Shown: one piece after another, positions 27,273 through 40,983 of the stretch | How positions within the stretch are numbered: position 1 is the stretch's first letter | Layout: every line of letters starts with the position of its first letter | Source: Anoplolepis gracilipes | Lineage: Eukaryota; Arthropoda; Insecta; Hymenoptera; Formicidae | DNA: 64,000 nucleotides | NCBI RefSeq assembly: GCF_047496725.1 | Contig: NC_132971.1 | Location: 18,284,001 to 18,348,000 of the forward strand | Reading direction: 5' to 3' | Position numbers and translations under genes: made by a program | Notes under the pieces: model-generated | Seen by the model: the letters and a program-made list of their open reading frames with translations, nothing else | Database searches by the model: none | Told to the model about the DNA's origin: nothing

Positions 27273-27775
27273 ATGATTATCTGTATGCTAGTTTGTATGC
27301 TGTTGTGCTTGCACATGTGCATGTCAGACGCCTCGGTGCACTGAGCGCGGCAGGTTAGCATGTACATACATACGACTTCTGTTTGCTTCAGTGCATTATT
27401 TCGTGGTTGCTATCTTGCATGCACCAATCAATGTGTCGGAAATTTGACGCAATCTTCAATTAAAGTGTGTTTATTATGATAATAATTTAAATATTTTATA
27501 TCATATAATGCGAGTTCTTTTTTATACATCTGTATAAAAACAATTATCATTTGATATTCATTTCAAGACATATTGACATATGCTTGTTAATCTATACTAA
27601 AATGACAGTTAATACCTCATTTGAAAAATTGTTAAATTTCCGACACACTAATTGGTGCATGCAAGAAAGCAAACACAAATAATGCACCGGACGAAACACA
27701 GAAATCGTACATGCTGCGTTCAATGTACCGAGACATCTAGCATGCACAGGTGCAAGCAACATACAGCTAATCATA
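27273..27775. mobile_element. Long imperfect inverted repeat (foldback element)
   Basis: The left arm (27273-27447) and right arm (27634-27775) are imperfect reverse complements. Shared blocks, read from the left arm, include ATGATTATCTGTATG, GCTTGCAC-TGTGCATG, CTCGGT-CA, a TTCTGT block, GTGCATTATTT, TTGCATGCACCAAT and GTGTCGGAAATTT. The 186-bp centre is AT-rich. The left arm is about 30 bp longer through small insertions, including a CATACATACA stretch. It has no coding capacity. It is best read as a foldback or MITE-type element, or the source of a long hairpin RNA. Confidence 0.7.
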
Positions 27776-28920
27776 TAGAATAACATATATCGTGTAATGT
27801 TGACTTAAGAAAAGCTCTTTTTGTTGTAAATTTTCCTTTTACTATTTTATTGAAACGCTTTTATGCAGTAGAATGGAAACAAAAAAATTAAAATTTTGTT
27901 TTTAGAATTTTTTTATTATAAAAATTTCTAAAATAATTGTTAAAATTAATTTAAAGTCCGTAGAATTTAATCAAAAAATCTATAAACTACAAGAGAAGAT
28001 AATAGCAAAAAACAAATATAAAGTTTTGAAGAAATTGACAAACACATAAACGTAATTAAATTTAACTTTGGCTCAAATTAAAATTAAAAAAAGATTACAT
28101 TATTATTGTTATTCTCCTAGATCTGCTATTTCTATTTACTTCTATTTCTACTTATCATTATTTGCTTTTTTTTTTAATTCCAATTTGTTTTCGTAACTTA
28201 AACTACTTTGATAAAATGAGCGGATAGGATATTTTGGTAGCTGCGATAAGCAAGCAAATATTGTAACACATTTTCGTTTCGATTATCGCTGTTGCTACCA
28301 CTGCTATCATCATCACCGATTACATCTCGAAAGAGAGCCACGCAGAAAATACTTTTCCCATGATCGTATTTTGTGCCATCGCAGAATTGCCACATCGTGA
28401 GCTAGAAACACAGACAACTGCATCCCCTCTCTGCAACGTCTTCCAGAGTTCGAATGAATCTTTCCACGTGATCGAAGACGTTGTTTTCTTAAACTCGAGC
28501 GTATACGGATGCACTTTGCCCGTTTCTCAAATATGCAACGTCGCGTCGCAGGGAATGGTCTATCGAGAAAAACAAGAGAAAAACATCGAGATCCAAGACG
28601 AATATGAAGCTAATGGAATTGAAGCTTTTGATTCTCATTTTAAACGAAAATTATTTAGTTCCTCTTATTTTTTTAGTATTATTTATCTTATGTATAATAT
28701 TATGCATACTCTTTCTTTCCTTTATGCATCACAGTGTATGTCTCAGATTTTTCTCGTCTGTAAATACTTAACATTAATTTGAATTGTCAATTTTTACTTA
28801 CAATTAGTATTAACATTTCCTGTAACTTTTCTTTAATAATTTTTAACGTTAAATATTGGAAAAAATTATTTAGATTATTAGTAAATATTATTTAAAACTT
28901 CTTGAAAATTTCATTAGATA
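27776..28920. other. Non-coding DNA
   Basis: AT-rich, with a mixed patch at 28200-28620. A plus-strand frame of 140 codons (28360-28782) covers it. Its translation has no recognised domain, and its last 50 codons run into AT-rich DNA. Confidence 0.45.
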
Positions 28921-28923
28921 TAC

Positions 28924-28968
<45 letters not shown>
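28921..28968. repeat. (TA)n microsatellite
   Basis: TA units interrupted by single G or C bases. Confidence 0.95.
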
Positions 28969-28969
<1 letters not shown>

Positions 28970-31900
28970 TTTTATTTCTTATATCTTAAATATTATTATA
29001 TTCTCAATATTTTTATTAAGAAAGATTCAACTGCAAATTAATAAAAAACTCAAATATAAAAAATGATAGAAATTAGGTCTGTGACATATTTTTACTGCAT
29101 CTTCTTACTTGTAATAACTTTCATTTAAAAGAACATTTAAAATTGTTAATCTTAAGAAAGTCACAGTTCTGCAAAAGAAAAGATTAAATTATAAAAGCAT
29201 AACGAGTGGAAAGGAGAGAAGGAAATGAGAAGGAGGAGGAAATTTGAAAGCAAAGATAGAACGAAAAGACCAAATTTACGCTGCGTTCGGCGTGAACGTA
29301 CGTTCGACAAATGTCGAATCGGAAAACAATTGAGACGTGTGCGCGACTCGCTGCTGAATGTGACGGGGACATCGAGGGATGGAAAGGGAAAAGGGACGAT
29401 CGAGAGAAACCGGAAAAGACCTCGGGGAACATCGAGGTGGAAGACGAACAACCGGATAAACTGTTTCTTTAAAGAGGGATACAAGGGAGTGAGGAACTAT
29501 CGCGGTGTAGAATCGCAATAAATAGCTCCTCTAGAAACGCAACCGGACAAGTGGTTGAAAGAGTAGTCAGGGAACGGGCACGAGAGAGGAGGCACCAATT
29601 TAGAGAAAGGGAGAAAAAGCGAGACGTGTGTCGATACGGATAAATTCGTTGCGAAATATCGAAATATCGGCACGCTTCTGGTATCGATTAATGTCGTCAG
29701 AATTTATTGTCGTGTCGTCAATAGTATTTATATCGTAATCGCGTCTAGTACGACACATTTCTCTAAAAGCATTGAATTTGTATGGCTTTTATGTATCCAC
29801 TTGAAATGTTTATCGTATATTTCTAAGCTCTCTTTTTTTATTTATTACCGCTAGAAGCATTTCGACAACATTTTATAATCAATTATTATTAAATCATGTA
29901 AAATTATTCTTTTTAAAAATTAATTTATTTTTAATTTTATGTTGATATATTATCGTAGAAAATATTTTTTTAAAGAAATATATGGAGGCATATAAAACAC
30001 AAAATATTATAGTAAATATGTTTTCGGCGTAGTAAACCGTACATAAATATTGAAGAAATTTGAGTTCTAAAATTTAAGAAATGACAGAAAGGATAATAAA
30101 TTTACGGTGAGAGATCAAGTAAGCATGACATTGGCGATAGACAAGAAAGTTTGCGAGAAAACCAGGACACGGAGAACCGGAAGATATATCATAAATAAAT
30201 GAATCGTTCTCTACCGCAAAGCTCGCGGAAAATTGACTAAATAATATAACATGCCGTTACTAACATGACTTATTTCCTGCAGTGAAAAATTCTGCGGTGA
30301 AATATCCCCTATGACGCATTAAGGCAAATATAAAGTGTGCTTTAATCGCAGATTATACTAATTATAAATAAACAGGACTAAATCAGCGCGTACAATAATT
30401 CCAATTAATCATTATTAAGACAAATAAAGAGCAAGATTAAAATATAAATATAAAAACGTGATAAATTATATTAAAGGAAGAATAGCTAAAGATAAAAGAC
30501 TTTAATGCTGCAAATTTTCTTATTTTCAGATAATTATATTTCCCAATATTAAGTCTGTTATATATAAAAAATTCTAGATGTAGTAAATCTTTTCAATTCA
30601 CACAAGAAGTATTAATTTCTTAGCGTTGTCAGATCTTTAGGAATAATATTGCATCAGAGACAATATCTGTTTATTTCGGAAGATGCTGCTAATGTTTTTG
30701 TGTGATTTAATATAATATTCTAACAAAGAGAGAGAGAGAGAGAGACAGAAAATGTATCCAAGATTACATTCAATGTTAGTTGTCAGATGGAAATAGTGGG
30801 CAAATAAACAAAGATGTTAATACGCTGAGCTGAGGAATCCTTGACGAAACAAAGGCATCCATTCGCAAAGAAATTCTAACCAGTTCATCTACGAAGCAGG
30901 AAAGAAAAAGCAGAGAAATAAACCTGTCTCTATCTCTTTTTCTCTTTGGGAAATATCTTCCAAGGGAAATACTACATTCAAAGATATTAATCGTAGAGAT
31001 AAAAAAAAAACAAATAGTAATATATATTGAGATATTAGTATATCAGCTAAATATATTCTATTTCTCAATAGTTTATTTCTAGATAAGTAGAAAAACCTAT
31101 ATAATGTATGACAGCCATCTGCAATAAACTGGATAGATAAAATTTTGCTAAAAATATGATATAATATATGTATAAGCACGTGTATACAAAAGTATTATCG
31201 CATGTGTTGTTATATCTGTAAAAAAACGAAATTTATATTTTACAAATTTATATATAGCGTAATATTTTAATAAAATAAAATTTTGAGCTTAAAAAGCTTA
31301 TTTATTTTCTTTCTCTCTTTCATTTTCTCTCTTTTTTTGTTTGTACCGAATAACCAAAATATCCAATATATACTCTGACAATAAAATATAATTAGACTAA
31401 AACGCTGATATAAAGTACCAATTTACATATTTTTATTACGAAACAAGCTCATGCTTTATATAGGACAAAGAATATAACGAAACGTATCTATAATAACGTT
31501 CTAATATTGATCGCAGAGACAGAAATAAAGAGTGCCCAGCACAACGAGATTGTTAATATTGCTTGAAGAATCCATCGCGGGAAGAAAACGACCATTCGTG
31601 ACAAGCTCGATACTTAGCGATAGTTGACGTAGCGCAAAATACGTCTATAGTACTCCAATATTAATAACGAAGGGAAAGTGGGAATAACGTGAGAAAGAAG
31701 AAAGAACAAAGGGGGAGGAGAAATAAGAAATATAGTTGTTAATGCAGACGAGACTCGAGAAATTTCTCTCGCGAAACAAAGCCGTGGTCGTCCTTTCCTC
31801 GACGGAGCTACTTGGACTTCGATATACGGGAGAGAGAAGACGAAGGAGAAAAGAGACAAATAAAGAGAATTAAGGCGAGGGGAGAAAATAGAACGTGGAA

Positions 31901-34900
31901 CGCGTCCGCCGCTCTTCAGGTATTAGCACGTCGTTAACGTGTGCACGGACATTTCCAATTTTCATTTATGACCCTCGTTCGTCCCTCCGCGAAAAGTTAA
32001 ACCGGCAAAATTTCGCCGGGACTTTCCAAAAGCCGAATACGAAATGCGAGCGGATGTGTGTGTTTTTGCGAACTTGTGCGCGAGATAAGCAACAAGATCG
32101 AAGCTTCGAAAGTAAACTGGCAAGATGTGTGTGGGCGCGGTCAGAAATCACCGAAGGTCGAACTTAGGGGAAATTACACACCGACTATACTGATACGATA
32201 TTCGGAAATACTGGATGTATCCGTTATAAATAAAAACTAAATGAAGAAAAAGAGAGTAATAAAAAAGAGGTAGTTATTTGTTACGTCATAAAAATAATTG
32301 TATTATATCATCCAGTAGCAATTTTTCTGTATTACATAATCTTTTGATCATATTTAACAATAGAATATAACATGATTTGACCTACTAAATGATTATATAG
32401 TAGGATTATGTAAATTTGTGTTAATTATAGACAATTTAATAAAGGTTGTGTCGACACATAAAAAATTATTCAATTATTTTTAACCTTATTATACGTTATT
32501 CTTCATGGTTAATTTAACTTTTTATTAAAAAAAAAAAACAGAAATTTATAATATATTATCTCTCTCAGGATTGAGTAGCATTTCTAATATCGTTGCCTAA
32601 TAAATTTTATCTTTTACGTATTCTCTATCTTTATCTTTCTCTCTAAAAATAATTTATATATATGTTACTATATTATTTTGTGACTTGTAATTTTTGTTAC
32701 AGGTTCGACCTATTTGATAACAAACGTTTTTGCCGTATTATGACTTGTTCGATGTAATGTAAAATAATAATTCCATGTGGATGATTAAATTTAGCTGTAT
32801 TTACGCAAATTGATTATATTCGTTAGTGCTCTCGTCGGAATTCTACGTTACATATTACAGCCACTGGAAAGCAATTTTATTTGTACAACGCACAGCTAAA
32901 TGTTTATAGAAAGATACAAATGTGCGAAGCAGCATTTATTTTGTCAGTACGTAGGTACCGCAAGAATTTCTGGAGGCGGAAAAGTATCATCCGAAATACG
33001 AGCAGCGGCGGAGCACACTTATACACGCAAGTTCGCAAAGTTGGCCATCATCCCGGCGCAAGAATGTTTGCCCTGCTGTGCCTTGAGCCAGCCCCATTAA
33101 GTACTCGCCTCATCGCCGCAAGCCACAAGCCGCAGGCTAACTGAAAATTACCGTGCCACTGAAACCCTTAAAACCGTCCAGGATTTACGTTGCCGCACGA
33201 CGTTGAAATGTATACGTCGTACGAGTAATTACGTAGCAAAATTAAAATAGGAACGTATGCAGACGGGGGTTTGACTGTCATCGCGTAACAATTTTCTCCT
33301 CGTTTTATTTATGCTGTGCTTTTCTCGCTTGCGTTTCCCTCTTTCGCTACTAATTAAGTATTTTGCTGCACTTTAACGCACAAAACAAGATCCACGAAAT
33401 GAAAAGATAAACTAAATGTGTAAATATATTAAAAATATTTGTATTTCAAAGGCATTCTCGCAAAAAAGCAAATTTAAGATTCTAAAGGTAACAAAAAATA
33501 ATAAAAGATTATTTTATTATTTTTATCTTAATGCTTTTAGACTAAATTCGTTATTTGAACAAAACTAAAATAATAAAAAAAAACATTATTATTATAAATT
33601 ATTTATTTTTGTTTTTCAATTCTAGTTCAAAAATAATAATTATAATATAAAATGATAATATTGATAGTAAAGATAGTAAAGATTATTACTATTTTGTTTT
33701 TGATTTTAATATCACTGTCTTTTGTTTATTATTAATAAAAAAATAATACAGTAAAAAACATAAAAAAATATATTTATAAATAATATTTATTAATAATTAT
33801 GTATAATGTCAAAAGTATTATTTTTTTATTCTACTATAATTATAATAAAATTATGTATATAAATTTTATCATAAAAATTATTATTATAATATTCAGTAAT
33901 AGAAAGATTTAAATTGAATTTGTGATAAAATATAAATAAGAATACCTAAATTATCATTTAATATCTTTTAAATGGAAACCTTATTTCTATCTGTAATTGC
34001 TTTTAATTTTTCCTGTATTACACAACTGGAACGTTATTGCTTTCTTTCAATATGCTTAGAGAACAGAAAATGGTCTGACAAGTTACTAGTAAGTTTTCCA
34101 AGCATTTATTAAATTTCCAAAGCAATCGAGTATTATTAACAGAAAGAAAGAAGTTATTACATATATTATAAAAAAACATAATATATTTACGTGAATAAGT
34201 TGATTAAAGAATCAAGAAAAAGTTTTTCTAACTTTCCTTTCACAATGTCAATATAACGCAACCGCACAATGAACAAGTATAATACAGCTATACAAAGGTA
34301 CAAAAGATCGATTCTCAGCTAAAGAGCCGAATCCACGCAGAAAGCGAAGCAAACTACTCAGCGAGTTCTCCTGATTGGTTAACAAGCTGAATACCCGCGT
34401 AACATTTTGAACCGTGATCCGGTCAAGTGAGTGCCCGGTCAAACCAGCATGAATCGTAACGGTGGAATTCACCACGGGAAGCAACTTCTCTTAAATAAGC
34501 AGCCCTTTGATGGAATCACACTGTAGGAGCTACGTTTTCCCGTGAACTTGCGAATTGACATACGCGGAATAAATCTATCGTGTCGTAACTTTGGTAACAA
34601 GCGGGTCATTGTAACCGCGAAATTCTATCTCTCTTCTCGCTCCGTTCGCTCAACTAAGCAAAAGAGAATATCAACCAAAGGCTATTGTCCTAAGTACGGA
34701 ACAATAACCTCAGGTTGATATTCCTTAACATTGACGATCAACTGATTTTGACGATATATCTTAAGTATTTTCTATGTTCGAAATAATCGAAATTTCATAT
34801 TTTTTAATCATACGACACCCTAGTTTTTGATGAAATTTTAATTGCCTCAATTCCAATGGGGTTTGATATAAAAAAAACACATTTATTCTGCAGAGATAAA

Positions 34901-36271
34901 CAAGATATTAGAAATATAAAATAGGAATATTTACAAACACTATTTGTTCTATCTCAAATCTATGATTATAATTTAGAAAATTTTTAAAAATTGATATATT
35001 GTATGTAACAAGCATATCGCGAATCTCGATTATATTACCTCTTATCTAAATTTAAACTCTAATTATATATAAAAGTTTTGGCAATTAAGAAACACTATTA
35101 TAACTAACTGAGCATTAAAATTAATTGTAATTATAACTAAATAATAATTAAAACATAACTTTTGTAAAAATATTGCCAGGTCATATTAAAAAAATTTATT
35201 CTTATTGTTAGTAGCCTAGATTTCTTTATATCAATCTAACGTATTAATTGCATTAATATTAAATTATATTAATGTCAATTCTTAAGTATTTCGAAATGCA
35301 CATTTTTCAGAGCATAACAAAAATGAAATAACATTTATTGAAAAATTAAAAAAAATATTATTTTAAAACACTATACCATTATAACATACATAAAAGTTCT
35401 AAAACTTTGGAAAAGAAATTTACTGTTAAAAATATATGTTCCATAAATTTAAACAATTTTATTTTCTAAATTATGTATTTAAGAATTATTTTTTCACATT
35501 TTTTATATATACTTAGTGAAAAAGTCAAATGTTTTATTTTTTCACTTTATACAAAATTCCGAAGAAAGAGCGTAATTTATAATATTTATCAAGATGTTAA
35601 ATTAAATTTGTATAAATATGAGAATTCGCAATTTAATTTCCGACGTAATGCAAAACTATGTTTAACATTGCCGCAAATTCAAGCACTGTACATAACTACC
35701 TCATCTTAACGGGAGTGTCAAAATTTTCGATTCAAGCAAGATCTCTACTTAAGTCTGCACCCACGGCTAACCTACGAGGATCGCATGTTCCGACCATAAT
35801 CTTGCAAACTTGACTGTTTAGTTTATAGACTTAGTCTAAAGTACGCAGGCAACTTAGTCAAAATACCCTACAAGCAATGAAACATTTCAATTTCGTGTTC
35901 GCTAAAATGTGAATATTATACAATAAAATTTAGTAATATGTATTGCGATAACCAAACTAGATTGAGAAAGACAAATAAAATTTCCAGATCGGTTATTTAA
36001 AAAAGATACACAATATACATGTACATAATATTAATACATAATATACATATGTGTATATAATATATGTATTGATATACACAAAGAGGGTGTCCTGTAATTA
36101 GTGAGAGACCTGTTAATGGAAATTAAAAATAGAAAGAAATCTCGTTAGTATAAACTTCAAATTAAAGGAATATTCAATAGCCTATTACGAGCTAAACTGT
36201 AGATGAATAGTCAGTTTATTAATCATTCACATAATGACAATAACATGTAGGTCGTATTTATTAAATTAATG
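28969..36271. other. Long stretch without a supported gene
   Basis: 29160-29650 is a GC-richer, strongly purine-biased patch on the plus strand, and 31570-31870 is another. 31895-32170 and 32880-33330 are mixed-composition patches with overlapping short frames. 34250-34500 is a small patch with a 78-codon minus-strand frame. 33400-34240 and 34740-36240 are AT-rich. A (GA)n run lies at 30728-30745. No exon was recognised. Confidence 0.5.
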
Positions 36272-36299
36272 GTTTCGACGCTTATTTGCGTCTCTTCAG
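36272..36299 (-). ncRNA. Hammerhead ribozyme core (probably a degenerate copy)
   Basis: On the minus strand the order is CTGAAGA, GACGC, loop AAATAA, GCGTC, GAAAC. This fits the conserved hammerhead core CUGANGA - stem II - GAAA, with a perfect 5-bp stem II and a 6-base loop. Such ribozymes are known from Penelope-like elements and retrozymes of animals, and similar repeated motifs occur in arthropod genomes. The cleavage triplet GUH and stems I and III are not clearly present. The nearest candidates are a GTC 42 bases upstream (36341-36343) and a GTT about 28 bases downstream, and neither gives good stem pairing. It is probably a worn or truncated copy. Confidence 0.45.
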
Positions 36300-36440
36300 T
36301 CGTTAATGTATAAAATGAAATTAAAACGCTGTGGTTAGAAGACTAATATAGTTAAGCCAGCCAATATGAGTTGCGTAAAAAGTTGGATTCTAATTTAGAA
36401 AGACAGAACAAAATTTTGAATAATAATAAACATAATCATA

Positions 36441-36528
36441 TAGGACAAAATAGTACAAAATAAGTACTAAATAATCCATTAGGTCCCATTTGATTTTGCT
36501 GATTTGGTCCTGCTAGCTTAAGAGAGCT
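36441..36528 (+). repeat. Solo end of the 37.5-kb TIR element family
   Basis: Nearly identical to 37812-37897: AGTACAAAATAAGTACTAAA, then TTAGGTCCCATTTGATTTTG, then GATTTGGTCCTGCTAGCTTA and AGAGAGCT. The opposite end is missing here, so this is a truncated copy. Confidence 0.8.
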
Positions 36529-37483
36529 GATATTCTTACGTGTAGTTAATCATAAGAGTTAATCAATTATGTTAACAATTGTTAATTATAAAGATTATCA
36601 TTAGCTAATCGTATTTTAAAGAATAATACGGTATATACGAAGTACGCATACCTATTCCTTCGAATGTCGCCGTACATATGACAAGAGCAACAGCGCGCTA
36701 CGTCTGTAAAGGTCGAGCGCCGAACACTGTGTGACGATGTAAGATAACAAATTCCTTATGCCTATAAAATAATATACGTAGGTATGCCGAATATCCTTTG
36801 TAAAAAATAGTGACGCGTCCTTGTTTGTATCCTTGGTATGCGTGACGTAGGAAGACACGGCATAGGACATAGTGGGGGAAAGGACCGCCGCGTCGCGCAG
36901 AAAGCAGAGAGACGAAAAAATTATTATCGTTCAGCCAACGCTCGAGAGTTAACAAGTACGTATTCGACATACATATGTCGTTTATATCAATAAAGTTTTT
37001 AAACCTCATTGTCAGTAGCTTTCGATATACGATCTATCTGATTCTTTTGTAAAACTAGTTTTACTTACAACAACTTTCGTTCTCGAGTTTCAAATTAATT
37101 TTATTAATAAATAAGTGTATTACAATTTTTCGCTTCATCATTCGATCCTGCGATTCGTATTATCTCAATCTGAAAATGATTAATATATTACATCATCTCA
37201 ATCCGCGAAAAAGCATCTAAGGTATATTTAAAGATTATTATTAGAGAAATATGTACCGCCCGTAATAAAATAATAAAATTAATAGTTAATAATATTAAAT
37301 GGAAATCGCGAGAAGTATTGCTATGATATATTCGAAATAAGAATCGCAACTAGATACTAGATATGATGAAAATCATAAAAATTAAACATACTTAGCATCA
37401 TACGTTTTCAGATTTCCTCCGATTTGCATGTAAATGTAATTTTCCAATCATTTTCAGATTAAACGTATAATAATATACAAATT

Positions 37484-37897
37484 AGCTCTCTTAAGCTGGC
37501 AGGACCAAATCAACAAAATCAAATTAGTACAAATTCAGTACTAATCAGATCCATTTTTATTTTTCATTTTTTAATGGTTTTTATTACGATGGTTGAATAT
37601 TAAGTTAGCAGGTCCACAATTTTTTTTAATTGGCACGGGGTACAAATTTATTTTCGGTGGTACAAATTAGTACAAATTCAGTATACTAATTGTATCTGTT
37701 TTGTTTTATTTATTTTTTTAATTTTTTCTTTTGGTCCTGCTAGCTTAATATTAAGTTAGCAGCGCCACGATTTTTTCTGAATTGGCATGGGGTACACAAT
37801 TATTTTTGGCGATACAAAATAGTACAAAATAAGTACTAAATAAACCATTAGGTCCCATTTGATTTTGCTGATTTGGTCCTACCAGCTTAAGAGAGCT
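37484..37897. mobile_element. Non-autonomous TIR element with internal tandem duplication
   Basis: Terminal inverted repeats of about 41 bp: AGCTCTCTTAAGCTGGCAGG at the left end and its near complement CCTACCAGCTTAAGAGAGCT at the right. Between them AATATTAAGTTAGCAG starts at 37596 and again at 37747, so a unit of about 151 bp is duplicated in tandem and diverged. GGTCCTGCTAGCTTAATATT followed by AAGTTAGCAG forms a small internal hairpin near 37734-37767. There is no transposase. The flanks are AT-rich, so the target duplication cannot be fixed. Confidence 0.7.
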
Positions 37898-39247
37898 TAA
37901 TTTGATAGCATATTTTTTGTGTAATATATCTTGCATAGTCCTCACCGATCGCTTTATTTTCACATTGTTGACAATTTTTCCGATTGAAAAGAAATACTAT
38001 ATATCACAGAAAAGAATATTTTATCCAACAAAGGTATATTCAGCCCATTGAAATAGTTACCTATTTGAGCAAATATTTGATCTTTATCAATACATGAAAC
38101 TTTTTTTATCAATACACGAGTTTCACAGTATTCCATTTAAAAGCATCGATATTCTAAACCGGTGTGAATACGGTTAATGCATAAATGCTTCGCTTAAAAT
38201 TCATCTCGGGATATCGGTCTCGCGCAACACCGAGGGAGTCTGGCAAAATAAGCGAGTATAAACATCCCCAGAGCGCGGAATCGTTTATCGCGGCGCGTGA
38301 CGTATTTTTCCGCTCCTGCTGATGTTTTCAATTTCGCGGAAAAGCCATTGACTCAACTGCGCGCCGATAAGACAACACGTGAATAAGCAAAGGAGAACAG
38401 TCCTGCGCGCCACGTCCATCGAGCGTACGTTATCAGCTTCAATTTCGAAATATCGGAAATCTTAGCGTGTTACAGTCGTGTTTCGCGAAAAAAGGAGGTC
38501 GGTTTACTTGAGCTAGAGACAAGCTTTATACATCACCCTTTGAGTACGTACGCCGTTTAGCCGATGTCGTGAGCATACCAAGTCTACCCTTTAACTTGGC
38601 CCGACGCACACATACTAACATACATGCCGACATAAACAACTATCGCTCGAGTTTATCTGCGAGGTGTGGAGTTCCGCGAGGTAGAATTTTATATCTTTTT
38701 TCCTCGAGTTTTTTAATCTCGTTTTTAAAGGGTATAATCGTCGTAGCCGCGTTCGTGGTACGATGCGAAATTAGCGGGTGCTCCCGCAGCGAATGAATCA
38801 GCCGAACGATTACGACGGCTGAGCGGCGTTTCGGGGGTGTAACGACTTCGTTACTGCGTCCGATTACTCACGCCTCGTGGAATAATTTTCAAGAGCGTTA
38901 AAGGACTAGGAATATGCCGTTATAAAAGGCGTTTTCATATGAATATTCTAGAAAATAAATCTATATCCTTTTGTCAAAAAAAAAATGTTTAATATAAATT
39001 TTTAATAATTTTTAACGAAATTTTTATAAATATAGATTCTTTTGGACACTTGACGAGCCGTCTATGTATTCCATAAATCAATTTTGAAATTGCTTTCTCT
39101 TCATGCGACAAAAATATTTTTTTTAAATTTCTTATATATTTTTTACATTCAATATTTTTGCATCAATTCTCAAATATTTTAAAAATTTTATTAACTTACT
39201 TGAGATTTATCAAAACATAAAGTGATTTTACATTTTTATAAGTTATT

Positions 39248-39249
<2 letters not shown>
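37898..39249. other. Non-coding DNA with CpG-rich island at about 38160-38900
   Basis: The island is CpG-rich and carries only a short (75-codon) frame with no recognised content. It could be a promoter or enhancer. 38930-39240 is AT-rich. Confidence 0.45.

Positions 39250-39294
<45 letters not shown>
39250..39294. repeat. (TA)n microsatellite
   Basis: More than 20 TA units. Confidence 0.97.
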
Positions 39295-39296
<2 letters not shown>

Positions 39297-40936
39297 CAGT
39301 ATACTCTATATATATATGTATATAGATGAGATTTATTACAATTTCTTATTTATTAAAGAATAAATCGAATATTCTACTTAGCATTTTTGTTACGTAATAT
39401 TTTTCCTTATTCCATATCGTTTTTTATTTTCTTATCTTTTCTTAAATTTGTTACCTTTTTCTAAATTTAAATTTGGATATCGAACCAACATCTTATATTT
39501 TCAGCAAAACTTATTGAATTAACTTTTTATATGATTTAACAAATCTAATCGGATCTCTGTGATTGAAAGCTCATGTAGGGGATATGATCCTTAATTATAT
39601 CAGATTACTAAAGTAAATTGGTTACTATGTTTCTGTATGTATATCGTATTGTGTGCACATATATTGTATGCGACTCGATCAGTCGTCGACTATACGAAGT
39701 CTAAGAGCCCTGATTAGCTTTAGACGCGAAATCGAATTACGTGCGTCGCTACATTTCAACGGTAATACTATCAGAGTCAGTGTCTTCTATAGTAGTTTAG
39801 AACGTTTAACACTTTGTCTTTTGTCAACACAAAAAGAGATAATACATAAAATCTATAAATAATTACTTATCACGATAATTATAAGGTATTACTAAATTTT
39901 TGCAACAATTTTTTTTAATCTGTTACTTTTATGTTTAATATATTTTTCCTTATCATATTAGTGTTTGTGTAAGTCAGACACAATCAATTTTTTTTGTAAT
40001 TTCGTAATTTTCGTACAAATAACGTGCTACAAATCATTATTTTTAAATAAAATAATTAATTAAAACACTTTTCTAGATACATACAGCACATAAGTAATAA
40101 ATCTTTCTTAAATAAAAATTGTAATATAAAAGCTAGATTTGAAACTTTAAATGTTCTCGTATCATGTATTCTAATATCCTGAATGAGAGACAATTATTTA
40201 ATAGAAAAACTGAAATTATATATATTATCAACTTAATTATCAAATTAATCACAATTTTTCGATCGAGAGATTAAGAAGAAAAAAGAAAAATTGAGTTGAT
40301 CATGATCAAAGAGAAGGATCACGATGACGTAATGACGAAGAAATGTAGTCAAGAGCAAAATCTTCGGGAGTGATCGTCATCATTCATCTCCCGGGGATGT
40401 AACGGAAACACATTCGCACCGCTATCTTAACGGCGAGGAACCTGGTTTACCTAGTCTCGCGCTATCGGCAGAACCGCACCAAATGACCTGAGCGTTGAAA
40501 GATCGCGCGCGGAATCGCGTCGCGTGGCGACGGCAGACGGATATTCGTCGATCGGCATGTCTTTCAGGTAAAACGATCGCGCCACGCCGAGTCGAGTCGT
40601 TATCAGAGCGTTCACGTGCGAGGCGCGGCTGATGAATGGTCCCGCTAGCCAAGGTACGGGCCCGTCACGCGAGACGTTATTTATAACCCTGCCGAGGCGG
40701 AGGCGGAGGTGGAGGATGGAAGGTCTGTACGTCATCGGGCGAGGCGGGACACATTCTTTTTTTTTTTTTTTCTTTTTTTAAATTCATTTTTCGAGCACAC
40801 GTTTACCTGCGTGGCGGTTACGCCTTCGCGCGCTCAGCGCCGGTGAAATAAGCTCGTATCCGATATACGTCGCGATGCGTATCGCGTCGCGGCCGTCTTC
40901 ACGAATTGAATTCGCGGCGAGCGCACACAATCTGAT

Positions 40937-40983
<47 letters not shown>

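Noticed and set aside
34248..34484. 78-codon minus-strand frame with a hydrophobic end
   Set aside because: No splice signals, no recognised content and a length expected by chance in a mixed-composition patch.
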